From NCBI RefSeq assembly GCF_040564635.1, contig NZ_CP159837.1, positions 5,567,001 to 5,631,000 on the forward strand: a stretch of 64,000 bases of DNA. The letters run 5' to 3'. Position numbers and translations under genes: made by a program. Positions within the stretch are counted from its first letter, which is position 1; each line of letters begins with the position of its first letter. The notes beneath the pieces were generated by a model that was given only the letters and a program-made list of their open reading frames with translations, had not been told where the DNA came from and ran no database searches. Source of the DNA: Planktothricoides raciborskii GIHE-MW2. GTDB taxonomy: Bacteria > Cyanobacteriota > Cyanobacteriia > Cyanobacteriales > Laspinemataceae. Positions 1 to 7,471 of the stretch are shown here, piece by piece.

Positions 1-328
1 TTAAATCACCTAAAAACCAGGATTCTAGTTCGTGGCAGATGATCCGAATCATTACATTGCTTTGTTCCGCAGTTTCACAAATTTTTAATAGCTCAGATTT
101 GAGTTCTTGACAATCATGGGAGTCTTGGTCATGGACAATCATAAATTTTGTGGTGGGACTAAAGCGAAAGGCTTCAATTTTTCTGGGGATAGATTTCGCG
201 AGGTCTTGTTTGCCTTGATGGGAAATACAAATGTAGGTCATCTCAGCGGGAATCAGTTTAGATAATATGACCTCTAAAACGTTTTTTATCGAGGGTTCTT
301 CTAATAAAAAAATTAGGTCATAACTCAT
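1..328 (-). CDS. DUF4276-like protein, partial (runs off left edge)
   Basis: The reading frame starts at 328 and stays open to base 1, giving 109 N-terminal residues. It begins MSYDLIFLLEEPS, like the acidic first motif of TOPRIM-type folds, and later has IVHDQDSHDC (DxD) and a C-terminal CHELESWF motif. These are typical of the DUF4276/RloB-like group. The ATG overlaps the stop of the upstream ATPase by one base (TAATG), so the two are translationally coupled. AAA_21 ATPase plus DUF4276 pairs are widespread and thought to act as nuclease or defence modules; that role is inference here. The C-terminus is outside the window. Confidence 0.6.
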   Translation of the reverse strand, partial: MSYDLIFLLEEPSIKNVLEVILSKLIPAEMTYICISHQGKQDLAKSIPRKIEAFRFSPTTKFMIVHDQDSHDCQELKSELLKICETAEQSNVMIRIICHELESWFLGDL

Positions 329-1512
329 TAGGGGGCAACTCCTTTAAACCAGCCTTGATTCCAGAGATATCCCGGTAAGTCTCCTGCTTTAAATAAATTT
401 ATGAGAATTTCGTCATCGATCGCTTTTGAGATTTTTGCGATCCCTTGCTCTTTGGTTAGCCAAAAAATACTTTCTAAGGGAACAGCATTAAGAAATTCGG
501 GAGAATGGGTAGAAACAAAAACTTGTCCCCCTCGGTGAGCATAGCTGGCAAATTCTTCAGCAAGTTCATGTAAAAGGCTGGGATAGAGTTGATTTTCCGG
601 TTCTTCCACACAGAGTAAAGGGTGAGGTTTCGGATCGAATAGTAAGAGCAAATAGGCAAACATTTTCATTGTGCCATCAGAAACATAGCGATCGATAAAG
701 GGGTCTTTAAAGGCTTCCTCTTGAAATTTGAGAATTAAGCGCCCATCTTCTGTGTTTTTGGCTTTTACTTGGGAAATGCCGGGGACTCTTTCTTTCATTC
801 TCTGGAGAATCTGCTCGAATATTTCCGGGTGTTCTTGATAAATATATTGGGCAAATACTGCCATATTATCTCCGGTGGGAGATAGGTGTTCCGCATAGAG
901 TGCATCTTTGCTGCCTCTAGCTTCACTAATATGAAAGTCGGAAACGTGCCAATTTTCGATGAATGAACGCAATGCACTAGCAGCTTTAAAGCGTTGGAAT
1001 TGTCCTAAGCCTTTAATCGCTAAAATATCGCTAGATTCGAGTTGTTGTTCTTGCGGTTTTAGGTCTTCATCGGCTTGGCTAAAATATTCCTCGTTGATAA
1101 TAGCGTATCCTTTCCCGTTTTGAAAGTCGATAAAGTGAAATAATTGGCCATGTTCGCCTCTTTTATAGCGCAAGATTTCTCGTTTAACCACAGGTCGTCT
1201 TTTCTCTTGCCCAACGATTAAAATATAGGTGACTAAGCGTTCATTTCCTAAGATTTCCATGCGAAACTTCAACTCTATTTCTATGTCTTCTTGTTCTTGG
1301 CCTCTGGTGACAACTTCGTTAAATCCGCCGCGAACTTGGAGTGCTTGACGGATATTATTTTTTAGGGCATCGCGCAGAAACTCAAAGACATCAAATAGGG
1401 TTGATTTGCCTGTACCGTTTGCTCCGATAATTACACAGAATTCCGGTATATGATTAATTTCTAGAGATTTAAATAGTCGATAGTTTTTTATTCTGATATA
1501 AACAATTTTCAT
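328..1512 (-). CDS. AAA_21 (ABC/SMC-like) ATPase
   Basis: A 394-aa ATPase of the AAA_21/OLD-like ABC group. Walker A is GANGTGKST at residues 30-38, followed by a long middle insert. Near residue 305 is the Walker B stretch LLCVEEPENQLYP, then the H-loop QVFVSTHSPEFLN, with the signature serine region (DRYVSDGTMK) before it. It begins MKIVYIRIKNYRLF, the usual first strand of this family, so the start looks right. It is the first gene of a two-gene unit with the DUF4276-like gene. No membrane segment is seen. A role as the sensor or motor of a nuclease pair is likely from context but not shown. Confidence 0.8.
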   Translation of the reverse strand: MKIVYIRIKNYRLFKSLEINHIPEFCVIIGANGTGKSTLFDVFEFLRDALKNNIRQALQVRGGFNEVVTRGQEQEDIEIELKFRMEILGNERLVTYILIVGQEKRRPVVKREILRYKRGEHGQLFHFIDFQNGKGYAIINEEYFSQADEDLKPQEQQLESSDILAIKGLGQFQRFKAASALRSFIENWHVSDFHISEARGSKDALYAEHLSPTGDNMAVFAQYIYQEHPEIFEQILQRMKERVPGISQVKAKNTEDGRLILKFQEEAFKDPFIDRYVSDGTMKMFAYLLLLFDPKPHPLLCVEEPENQLYPSLLHELAEEFASYAHRGGQVFVSTHSPEFLNAVPLESIFWLTKEQGIAKISKAIDDEILINLFKAGDLPGYLWNQGWFKGVAP

Positions 1513-2444
1513 GGGTTAATTTTATTTTATTGGCAAAAAAATTAATTAATGTTTGTTTTCGCGTTATTTTTTTTTATTTATCACATTTTAACATAATAAA
1601 TGAATGAAAAATACTTAATTTTGTGATTATGGGGGTAATTTGTAAAATTTTTGAATGGCCATTTCTAGGGTTAGCATAATTTTATCCTATCTGGGGAAGC
1701 TACTAATAGTTTATCATAAATTTTATCTCCAGAGGTAGGGTGGGCAGGATTTTCTCGGTAAAATTTTTCTCCTGTAAGGTGAATCCCTGCCCACCTTTCG
1801 GCGCGGTGGGCAACTGACTTTTAAGCTTAGGGTTCGGGGGATAATGCCCCGATAATTGCTACTGTTGTATGATTTATTCAAAATGGTATTAGATAGCAGC
1901 AGCAGATCGCTATTCAGTGAAAATATCGTTAACAGAGGCGATCGCTATTTACAGCAGAGGAAATCACAAAAGTTTCTCTAGGTTATTGGAATAAATTTAA
2001 CCCAACGGCAGCAAGGCAGTCCTTACAATAGATCGCGATCGGGTTTTGGAGGATATCGAAGCCTTAACGGGTTAACCAGTGGGAACTTCCCAGCTTACCC
2101 TGACAGGTCACACGCTGGTCATGCTGGTTTAGCATTTAACGAGATACTTACAGTTTCACCCACTCCCGCTTGGTGCGAGAGTTGGAAAAAGTTTTGGGAC
2201 GACAAGCGCAAAAGGCACAAAACCAGCTAATCGATGATTGCGCTAAATAGCATAGGACTTACGCACGGTGCTGATATTTAGGGTTTTGTAGGGGCAATCC
2301 CCCCGTCGTTGCCCCTATATATAGGGTTAGTGCGTAAGTCTTATAGCAACAACACCATAGCCCAGATGCTTTGCACTACTGGACTCAACATTTCTATGCG
2401 GTTCAGCGCTGGCAAATGTAGCAAAAACTTTTCCTTGTTGTGAC
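1513..2444. other. Long intergenic region with repeats and a decayed reading frame
   Basis: No intact gene is seen. At about 1735-1800 is a copy of the dispersed GTAGGGTGGGCA hairpin family. Around 2160-2250 a short open stretch ends HSRLVRELEKVLG and is broken upstream by stops, suggesting a decayed gene of unknown kind. A MITE-like element lies at 2252-2344 (separate entry). Confidence 0.4.
2252..2344. repeat. MITE-like element with 15-bp terminal inverted repeats
   Basis: The ends ATAGGACTTACGCAC (2252-2266) and GTGCGTAAGTCTTAT (2330-2344) are inverted copies with one mismatch. Inside is a second hairpin (GTAGGGGCAA / TTGCCCCTA). The tip AGGACTTACGCA is shared with the inverted repeats of the IS at 61731-63009, so this may be a short derivative of that IS family. 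Confidence 0.6.
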
Positions 2445-2473
2445 TTGTTAAAGAATTGCTTTTGCTTTATAAT
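2445..2473 (+). promoter_or_regulatory. Probable sigma70-type promoter of the ParB-like operon
   Basis: TTGTTA (2445-2450), a spacer of exactly 17 nt, and a perfect TATAAT (2468-2473). It faces the ParB-like gene and leaves a leader of about 150 nt that contains a perfect hairpin (2499-2527). Confidence 0.55.
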
Positions 2474-2498
2474 GATTAATCGAGTAAACGAAAGCAAC

Positions 2499-2527
2499 TG
2501 GCAGATTGATCGTAGATCAATCTGCCA
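2499..2527 (+). promoter_or_regulatory. Perfect 13-bp inverted repeat, candidate operator or leader hairpin
   Basis: TGGCAGATTGATC (2499-2511), a 3-nt loop GTA, then GATCAATCTGCCA (2515-2527), with no mismatch. It lies just downstream of the predicted transcription start and about 100 bp before the ParB-like gene. There is no U-run after it, so an operator (perhaps bound by the ParB-like protein) or a 5' stabiliser is likelier than a terminator. Confidence 0.5.
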
Positions 2528-2630
2528 ATCTCGGCATAGTTCTTGGCTCTCTAGCCAACATAGGATAAACTAAACATTATAGCAGCTTTAGAGTAATTGC
2601 CCCGATTGTCAAGCTTAGGAATACAAAAAT

Positions 2631-3752
2631 ATGTACAGTGATGAACTTGAAAAACGTGAATTAGACCTGGATCACATATTTCTCGATCCTAATAACCCGC
2701 GCTTCTGCAGTGAACGAGAACGGAAGACTTTTGAAAAAAAAATTCCTGAAGAAACAATACAGACTAAAACCCAAAAGCGGATCGAGAATTTTGGAGTAAA
2801 AGAGCTTAGGGAAAGTATTTTACGCAATGGCTTTTTGCCAATGGATCGGATTGTTGTTCGCCCTATTCAAGGTCATGGCGATAAATATGTTGTTGTAGAA
2901 GGTAATCGTCGTTTAGCCGCTCTTAAAAGCATTCATCATCAAATAGAAGCTGGTGAGATAGACGAAGATGGAATTGATGATGAGTACCTAGAAAAACTTA
3001 AAGATTCAACAAAAAAAATAGAAGTCCTTCTTTACAAAGGAACTGAAGAGGATATTTCTTGGGTTCTTCAAGGTATTCGACATATATCGGGAATTAAAGA
3101 GTGGTCAGCCGCTCAAAGAGCTAATTTAGTGGCAAAGCAAGTAGACATACTTAAGTCAGATGATAATACAGCAGTGTTTGCTAGAGTAGGACAGCAATTT
3201 GGTCTGGGTAGAAAAGCAGTGGCTCGTTTATACAGAGTTTACAAGGCTCTTCAACAGATGCGTGATGATGATGAGTATGGCGATAAATGCCAAGATGACC
3301 ACTTTACTTTATTTGATGAGGCATACAGAAATGCAGGGGTTCGGAATTGGCTTAAATGGGATGAAGAAAAACAAATTTTCACAAATACTACTAATCTCAA
3401 GCAGTTTTATAGCTGGATTACTCCTGATGAAGAGAATAATAACAAAAGACGAATTCATAATCCAGATCATGTAAAAATTTTAGCCCAATTAATAGAAAAT
3501 AATCGGACTAACTTGATAGGAGCAATAGACCGTTACGATATGACGATAGAAGAAGCGAAGGGAAATATTAATGCTACGCAGGGGAATAACAATAATTGGG
3601 CTGCGGAAATCGGTACGGCAACAAAAATAGTAAGAACTTTACCTTTAGAAGTCATTACAGATCATCCTGACGAATGCAAAAAAGCGCTTTTGGAACTTCG
3701 TAATTATGTTAATCAAACCCTGAGTCTACTAGAAGGGAAAAGCAAAACATGA
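2631..3752 (+). CDS. ParB/Srx-fold DNA-binding or nucleotide-dependent protein
   Basis: A 373-aa protein with an N-terminal ParB-like domain: LDPNNPRF at residues 18-25 and YVVVEGNRRLAALKS at 86-100, the box that binds nucleotide in ParB proteins. A helix-turn-helix-like stretch (GQQFGLGRKAVARLYRVYKAL) follows near 187-207. No ParA is nearby, so a chromosome-partition role is unlikely. Its stop overlaps the start of the next gene by 4 bp (ATGA at 3749-3752), so it is co-translated with an Mrr-like nuclease. A promoter and perfect inverted repeat precede it. Function in a defence or conflict module is inference. Confidence 0.65.
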   Translation: MYSDELEKRELDLDHIFLDPNNPRFCSERERKTFEKKIPEETIQTKTQKRIENFGVKELRESILRNGFLPMDRIVVRPIQGHGDKYVVVEGNRRLAALKSIHHQIEAGEIDEDGIDDEYLEKLKDSTKKIEVLLYKGTEEDISWVLQGIRHISGIKEWSAAQRANLVAKQVDILKSDDNTAVFARVGQQFGLGRKAVARLYRVYKALQQMRDDDEYGDKCQDDHFTLFDEAYRNAGVRNWLKWDEEKQIFTNTTNLKQFYSWITPDEENNNKRRIHNPDHVKILAQLIENNRTNLIGAIDRYDMTIEEAKGNINATQGNNNNWAAEIGTATKIVRTLPLEVITDHPDECKKALLELRNYVNQTLSLLEGKSKT

Positions 3753-4645
3753 AGAAAGTTGCTAAAATTGTTCGAGAAGCCGCAGCTAATCTAGCTGATG
3801 CTTACCAGGATAAAGAAGTTGTTAATTTAGAACGCTTTCTAAGGAACAAGTTACAGCAGGCAGGATTTTCATCTTTACAATCCACAGAGTTAGCTGAGGA
3901 TTGGGTAAAATTGTTGCTTCAAGAACTGGAGAAAGAACTCAGGGAGTGGGATCTCTTAGGTCTTCCACGTCCCCTTGTGGAAAGCAGTTCTCCATCAACA
4001 TTTCTAACATTTAAACACCGTAACTATGAGTCAGTATTAGGAATGCAAGGTTTTTGCCAAGATTTTCCTGGTGTATATGAGTTTGTCGCATCCCTAACAC
4101 CCCAGGAATTTTTACTGGTTCCTGCTTGTTTGCTACAGTTAGCTGGCTGTGATCCCATTATTATTACTGATGGAAGTGGGGATGGGGGTGTAGACTGCAT
4201 AGGTCTAGTTCCATCAGGTTCTATCCGCTCATTGTGTGTTTTTGTACAAGCGCGGACGAGTTTACAGGAAATCACTAAAGAGGCTATACAGTTAGAAGTG
4301 GCAAAATTTCAAGATATGAAGCGAACAGGACTGTTTGCCGAATATTTAGGAGCATTAGGAAAAGGTAATTCGGCAGATGGTCTAGCTGTATGCTATGCCG
4401 TGGTTGCAAGTGCTGAATTTAAGGACTCTGCACGCGAGTATGCGCGACGTGAAGGTATTTTATTGCGTTCTCCTCGGCAAGCAGCATTTTGGCTGAGTCA
4501 CAGCTTTAGCTTAGATAACTTATTAGAGCTACGAGAAAAACTTAGTCCTATCTTAGTTCGGGATCTTAGCAGAAACTTAGCACCAGTTATTACAGAATCT
4601 CGTCGAGATACATCAGTCTGTACAGTTACACCGTCACATACATGA
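3749..4645 (+). CDS. Mrr-like PD-(D/E)xK restriction endonuclease-family protein
   Basis: 298 aa. Residues 1-75 are helical and charged. From about 117 the sequence follows the Mrr catalytic pattern: LTPQEFLLVPACLLQLAGCD, then GSGDGGVDC (142-150, candidate metal-binding D149), then VFVQART where Mrr proteins have the QxK motif (Q167, R169). The lysine is replaced by arginine, so activity is uncertain. The segment after it (KEAIQLEVAKFQ) also fits Mrr. Its start overlaps the ParB-like gene. Family assignment is fairly firm; a restriction or anti-phage role with the ParB partner is inferred. Confidence 0.6.
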   Translation: MKKVAKIVREAAANLADAYQDKEVVNLERFLRNKLQQAGFSSLQSTELAEDWVKLLLQELEKELREWDLLGLPRPLVESSSPSTFLTFKHRNYESVLGMQGFCQDFPGVYEFVASLTPQEFLLVPACLLQLAGCDPIIITDGSGDGGVDCIGLVPSGSIRSLCVFVQARTSLQEITKEAIQLEVAKFQDMKRTGLFAEYLGALGKGNSADGLAVCYAVVASAEFKDSAREYARREGILLRSPRQAAFWLSHSFSLDNLLELREKLSPILVRDLSRNLAPVITESRRDTSVCTVTPSHT

Positions 4646-4657
4646 AAACAAACTATT

Positions 4658-4726
4658 AGACATCTCCAATAATTGCCTGTCACTCCAGCCTGATCAAGGC
4701 TTTATATCTGATTTTTGGAGATGTCT
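4658..4726. repeat. Short inverted repeat after the Mrr-like gene
   Basis: AGACATCTCCAA (4658-4669) and TTGGAGATGTCT (4715-4726) are perfect inverted copies 45 nt apart. The element could be a small MITE-like insert or a large terminator hairpin. There is no strong U-run. Confidence 0.45.
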
Positions 4727-4923
4727 ATTGCCTCAAGCTTACTCGATCAAAGGATGGAGGGGATGAGAGCGATCGATTAATTAAAAAATCTAACGGACAT
4801 TAATAGCCTTAATTCCTGCCGTAGGTCAGCCAATAAAATGCTAAAAACCTGGTTAATGAACAGAAAATAACCTAGTGCAAATAACCCGGTACTCAGCGCC
4901 AGCCGGTTTTGATTGAGTTTCAA

Positions 4924-5340
4924 CTATTTGAGAAGTCGGACAAAACCCGCTTGCTCAAAATGATAATCATTGGTGAGTGCTTCGGTAATATTTTTTTGTT
5001 GCATAACCACAAAACTAGAACAGTCAACTAAACTCCAGTTTTTGTCTTCTCGACTGCTCAACAATTGCCATGCTTTAGTATCTGTTTCAGCGTCAATATG
5101 TAATATTTCAATGTAGGGAGATTGTCTTAAGCTTTCAACAAACGTAATAACTTGAGGTCTTGTAAGTCGTAAGGGACTGGTTAGTAATGCGACCAGTTCA
5201 GCCATGATGTAATTAGTGGTAATAATTTTGTGATTTTGTTGGCGGGCAAGTCGGTAGAGAGTTGCAGCTAGAGGATGAAACGGTTGGGATCTATCAACTA
5301 AGTTTCCCCAACCAGACGTATCTACAAAAAGTTTTGACAT
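4924..5340 (-). CDS. PIN-domain toxin (VapC family)
   Basis: 138 aa, the usual VapC length. The PIN acidic residues are visible: D in FVDTSGW (about residue 7), E in MAELVALL (about 48), D in SLVDCSSFV (about 104), and a C-terminal LTNDYHFEQAGF. VapC proteins are Mg-dependent RNases that cut tRNA or rRNA when the antitoxin is lost. The ATG directly follows the stop of the upstream antitoxin gene, giving a standard antitoxin-toxin pair. The gene looks intact. Confidence 0.8.
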   Translation of the reverse strand: MSKLFVDTSGWGNLVDRSQPFHPLAATLYRLARQQNHKIITTNYIMAELVALLTSPLRLTRPQVITFVESLRQSPYIEILHIDAETDTKAWQLLSSREDKNWSLVDCSSFVVMQQKNITEALTNDYHFEQAGFVRLLK

Positions 5341-5586
5341 TTAAATATTTCCTTCAGTTTTCAATAAATTTTCTCCCAAGTAATGGTCATGGTGTTCTGT
5401 CCAGTCTGGCATATTACTTTGAACTGAACCGATCAATGGTTCCAGAGGATCGTCGGTAAAATGTTGGATAGAAACCATTAACCATTGAAGCGTGAACTCT
5501 TCTGGAGACTGTCCACGGCGTTGGGCAATTTCTACCAAAGGCTGGTAAATTTCTTCGGGAATTTCTAAGTTCAATACTTGACTCAT
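5341..5586 (-). CDS. Antitoxin of the PIN toxin
   Basis: 81 aa from the ATG at 5586, chosen because AAAAGGAGCC lies just upstream; an upstream start would add 11 unlikely residues. The N-terminus MSQVLNLEIPEEIYQPLVE resembles ribbon-helix-helix-type antitoxins of cyanobacterial PIN pairs, and the acidic C-terminus would bind the toxin. It is the first gene of the pair, as usual for autoregulated toxin-antitoxin operons. Confidence 0.65.
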   Translation of the reverse strand: MSQVLNLEIPEEIYQPLVEIAQRRGQSPEEFTLQWLMVSIQHFTDDPLEPLIGSVQSNMPDWTEHHDHYLGENLLKTEGNI

Positions 5587-5902
5587 AATTGGCTCCTTTT
5601 CGGGATATAGTTTTAACAATTGGCTTGATGTTTTCCGGGCGATGGAGAATTAAAAAGGTTTATTCTGGAAGTCAACTTAACAGCGATCGCATTTTCTCAT
5701 TTCTGGTTGTGCTGCTACTAATAGTTTATCATAAATTTGGTTTTAAGTAATGGTTATGATATTTTGTCCTGAAATATTATAGGACTGAACCGATCGCCCT
5801 GACAGCATATCTCCCCAAAGCGCGTGAAGCGAAGCTATCCCGAAGGGAATCGCCCCCGGATTGAGAAAATAGTTATAATAAAGGGGAACTCATACAATCG
5901 TG
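5587..5902. other. Intergenic region with a repeat fragment
   Basis: No gene is seen. Around 5820-5855 is the repeat GCGAAGCTATCCCGAAGGGA, part of the same family as sequences at 24285-24300 inside a gene and within the 10-kb repeat block. HIP1-type sites are also present. Confidence 0.4.
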
Positions 5903-6472
5903 ATGGCAATGATGCAAACTGCCACTAAACAAGTCCGTTGGACAATTTCTGATTTAGACGGATTTCCTGACAATGGGAATCGCTATGAGATTATTGATGG
6001 AGAGTTATTTGTGACACGATCGCCCCACTGGAATCACCAAGAGGCTGCCGGTGCAATTGTAACTGAATTATACCTATGGTCAGAACAAAATGGTTTAGGT
6101 CAAGCAGTTATGAGCCCTGGCATTATATTTTCAGAAAGCGATCATGTCATCCCCGATGTAGTATGGATTAGCAATCAGAGATTAGCCGATCTATTGGATG
6201 ATGCGGGACATCTCACAGGTGCGCCAGAATTGATCGTAGAAGTGCTTTCTCAAACCGAGAAAGATAAGGAGCGAGACAAGAAAACCAAGTTAAAATTATA
6301 TTCTGTCCAAGGTGTCCAAGAATATTGGATTGTTGACTATCAGCAGCAACAAATTGAAGTATATCGCCGCGATCGCGCAATTTTAGAGCGAGTCCTGACT
6401 TTATTTGCTACTGATGAACTCACCAGCCCTCTTTTACCAGAGTTTCGCTGTTTGGTTGGGTCTTTATTTTAA
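5903..6472 (+). CDS. Uma2 family protein (DUF820, PD-(D/E)xK fold)
   Basis: About 189 aa. The family marks are clear: NRYEIIDGELFV near residue 25, IPDVVWIS near 93, APELIVEVLS near 112, and the K-rich helix ending YWIVDYQQQQIEVYR. These contribute the D, E and K of the restriction-endonuclease-like core. Uma2 genes are very numerous in filamentous cyanobacteria and their function is unknown; many sit near toxin genes and repeats, as here. The start is uncertain among several close ATG/GTG codons at 5900-5912. Confidence 0.8.
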   Translation: MAMMQTATKQVRWTISDLDGFPDNGNRYEIIDGELFVTRSPHWNHQEAAGAIVTELYLWSEQNGLGQAVMSPGIIFSESDHVIPDVVWISNQRLADLLDDAGHLTGAPELIVEVLSQTEKDKERDKKTKLKLYSVQGVQEYWIVDYQQQQIEVYRRDRAILERVLTLFATDELTSPLLPEFRCLVGSLF

Positions 6473-6507
6473 GGTGGATTTTAACATTTGTTGTTTTTTC
6501 GTAGTTA

Positions 6508-6578
6508 TGTAGGGTGGGCAGCCTAGAGCTTACAGGCTATGCAATATTCCATCTGCTCCACTTCCTGCCCACCCTACA
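6508..6578. repeat. Hairpin repeat with TGTAGGGTGGGCA ends
   Basis: Terminal inverted repeats TGTAGGGTGGGCA (6508-6520) and TGCCCACCCTACA (6566-6578) enclose an unrelated 45-nt interior. Related copies are at about 1735-1800 and 53797-53866. It follows the Uma2 gene and could also work as a transcript 3' hairpin. Confidence 0.55.
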
Positions 6579-6654
6579 AAAATGAATCTTGATAATTTAA
6601 TCCATGCCTTGTTTTGTCTGGGTTAAATCCAGATGATGCTCAAAAATTTCAACG

Positions 6655-7056
6655 TTAATCTATCTGTTCCAGGGGCATCAGCAAAAATTCTTCTGGTGAT
6701 ACTGCGGGAATGATGGAAGCCTCAAAATCAGGTATATTTCGGGTCACAATAACTTCTACTTCTGCGGCATTTGCCGCAGAAATCGTCACAGCATCTTCAA
6801 AGTCCGCCGTAGAGCTTTGCAATGCAGCCCTAATCACCCGATCGGTTACACTAGCAACCTGAAGATGCTGTAATAACCTTGATAAAAGCTGACGTGCTGT
6901 TTCACTGCCAACTTGACGACGCAAAATATAGAAAATATTGGTGACAGCATGACCTGAAACATACCCTTGCACTTGCATTTGTGTCACGACATTCAATGCC
7001 TGTGCAGAGGCAACAACAAATGGCTGTCTTCCAGCTAAAACATCGAGTAAAACATC
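6655..7056 (-). pseudogene. PIN-domain toxin, 5' end lost at a palindromic repeat
   Basis: The frame reads back from the stop at 6655 to DVLLDVLAGRQPF near 7056, where a VapC-type PIN domain should begin with M...DTN. Instead the frame runs into the palindromic repeat AGAAACCGGGTTTCT, encoding ETRFLG, with no in-frame ATG before it. The first catalytic Asp and the start codon are therefore missing, while the rest (DFEDAVTISAA, VTRNIPDF) is intact. The TTG at 6996 or ATG at 6978 could start only a crippled protein. It follows its antitoxin gene, so the module has lost its toxin. Confidence 0.7.
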
Positions 7057-7060
7057 ACCC

Positions 7061-7125
7061 AGAAACCGGGTTTCTATGTAGGTTTTGGTGGGGAGGCAGA
7101 CATTTCTGATAGAAACCCGGTTTCT
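7061..7125. repeat. Pair of AGAAACCCGGTTTCT palindromes
   Basis: AGAAACCGGGTTTCT (7061-7075) and AGAAACCCGGTTTCT (7111-7125) lie 35 nt apart between the antitoxin stop (7132) and the truncated PIN gene. This double-palindrome unit recurs across the window. Confidence 0.75.
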
Positions 7126-7131
7126 TTCGCT

Positions 7132-7374
7132 TCAACTGTATTTCTCCTCCAGGTAGTCCACATAAGAGTCTTTAGGCTCTTGGGAGTCTAACTGAATGAC
7201 ACCAATTAGGCTTTGAGTCCAGGGATCGAGCATTTTCAAATCATGGACATTTGGATCCGGAGAATTAGAAGCTAACGTTTCTTGTTGAATTGAACTTAAC
7301 AAGGACTGTACTAAACGCCAGCGATCTCCAATGGGTAATTCTAACGCTTGTTTTTGTAATTCTGTCAATGTCAT
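7132..7374 (-). CDS. Addiction module antidote (antitoxin)
   Basis: 80 aa from the ATG at 7374 (GGAAGG just upstream). The MTLTELQKQALELPIGDRWR start followed by LVQSLLSSI matches the addiction-module component family, in which a short helical protein neutralises a PIN or RelE toxin. The C-terminus VDYLEEKYS is typical of the partners of this PIN subgroup. Its toxin gene downstream has lost its start, so it may be an orphan antitoxin. Confidence 0.65.
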   Translation of the reverse strand: MTLTELQKQALELPIGDRWRLVQSLLSSIQQETLASNSPDPNVHDLKMLDPWTQSLIGVIQLDSQEPKDSYVDYLEEKYS

Positions 7375-7471
7375 CAGACCTTCCCAAACAATCATCAATT
7401 TCAACGATCAATTTTATCCATTAAACAATACAAACTGCCACGAAACAAGTCGGGGGATTGAACTTTCTGGT

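Noticed and set aside
2631-3752. Chromosome partition ParB
   Set aside because: No ParA and no parS-like sites are nearby; the partner is a nuclease.
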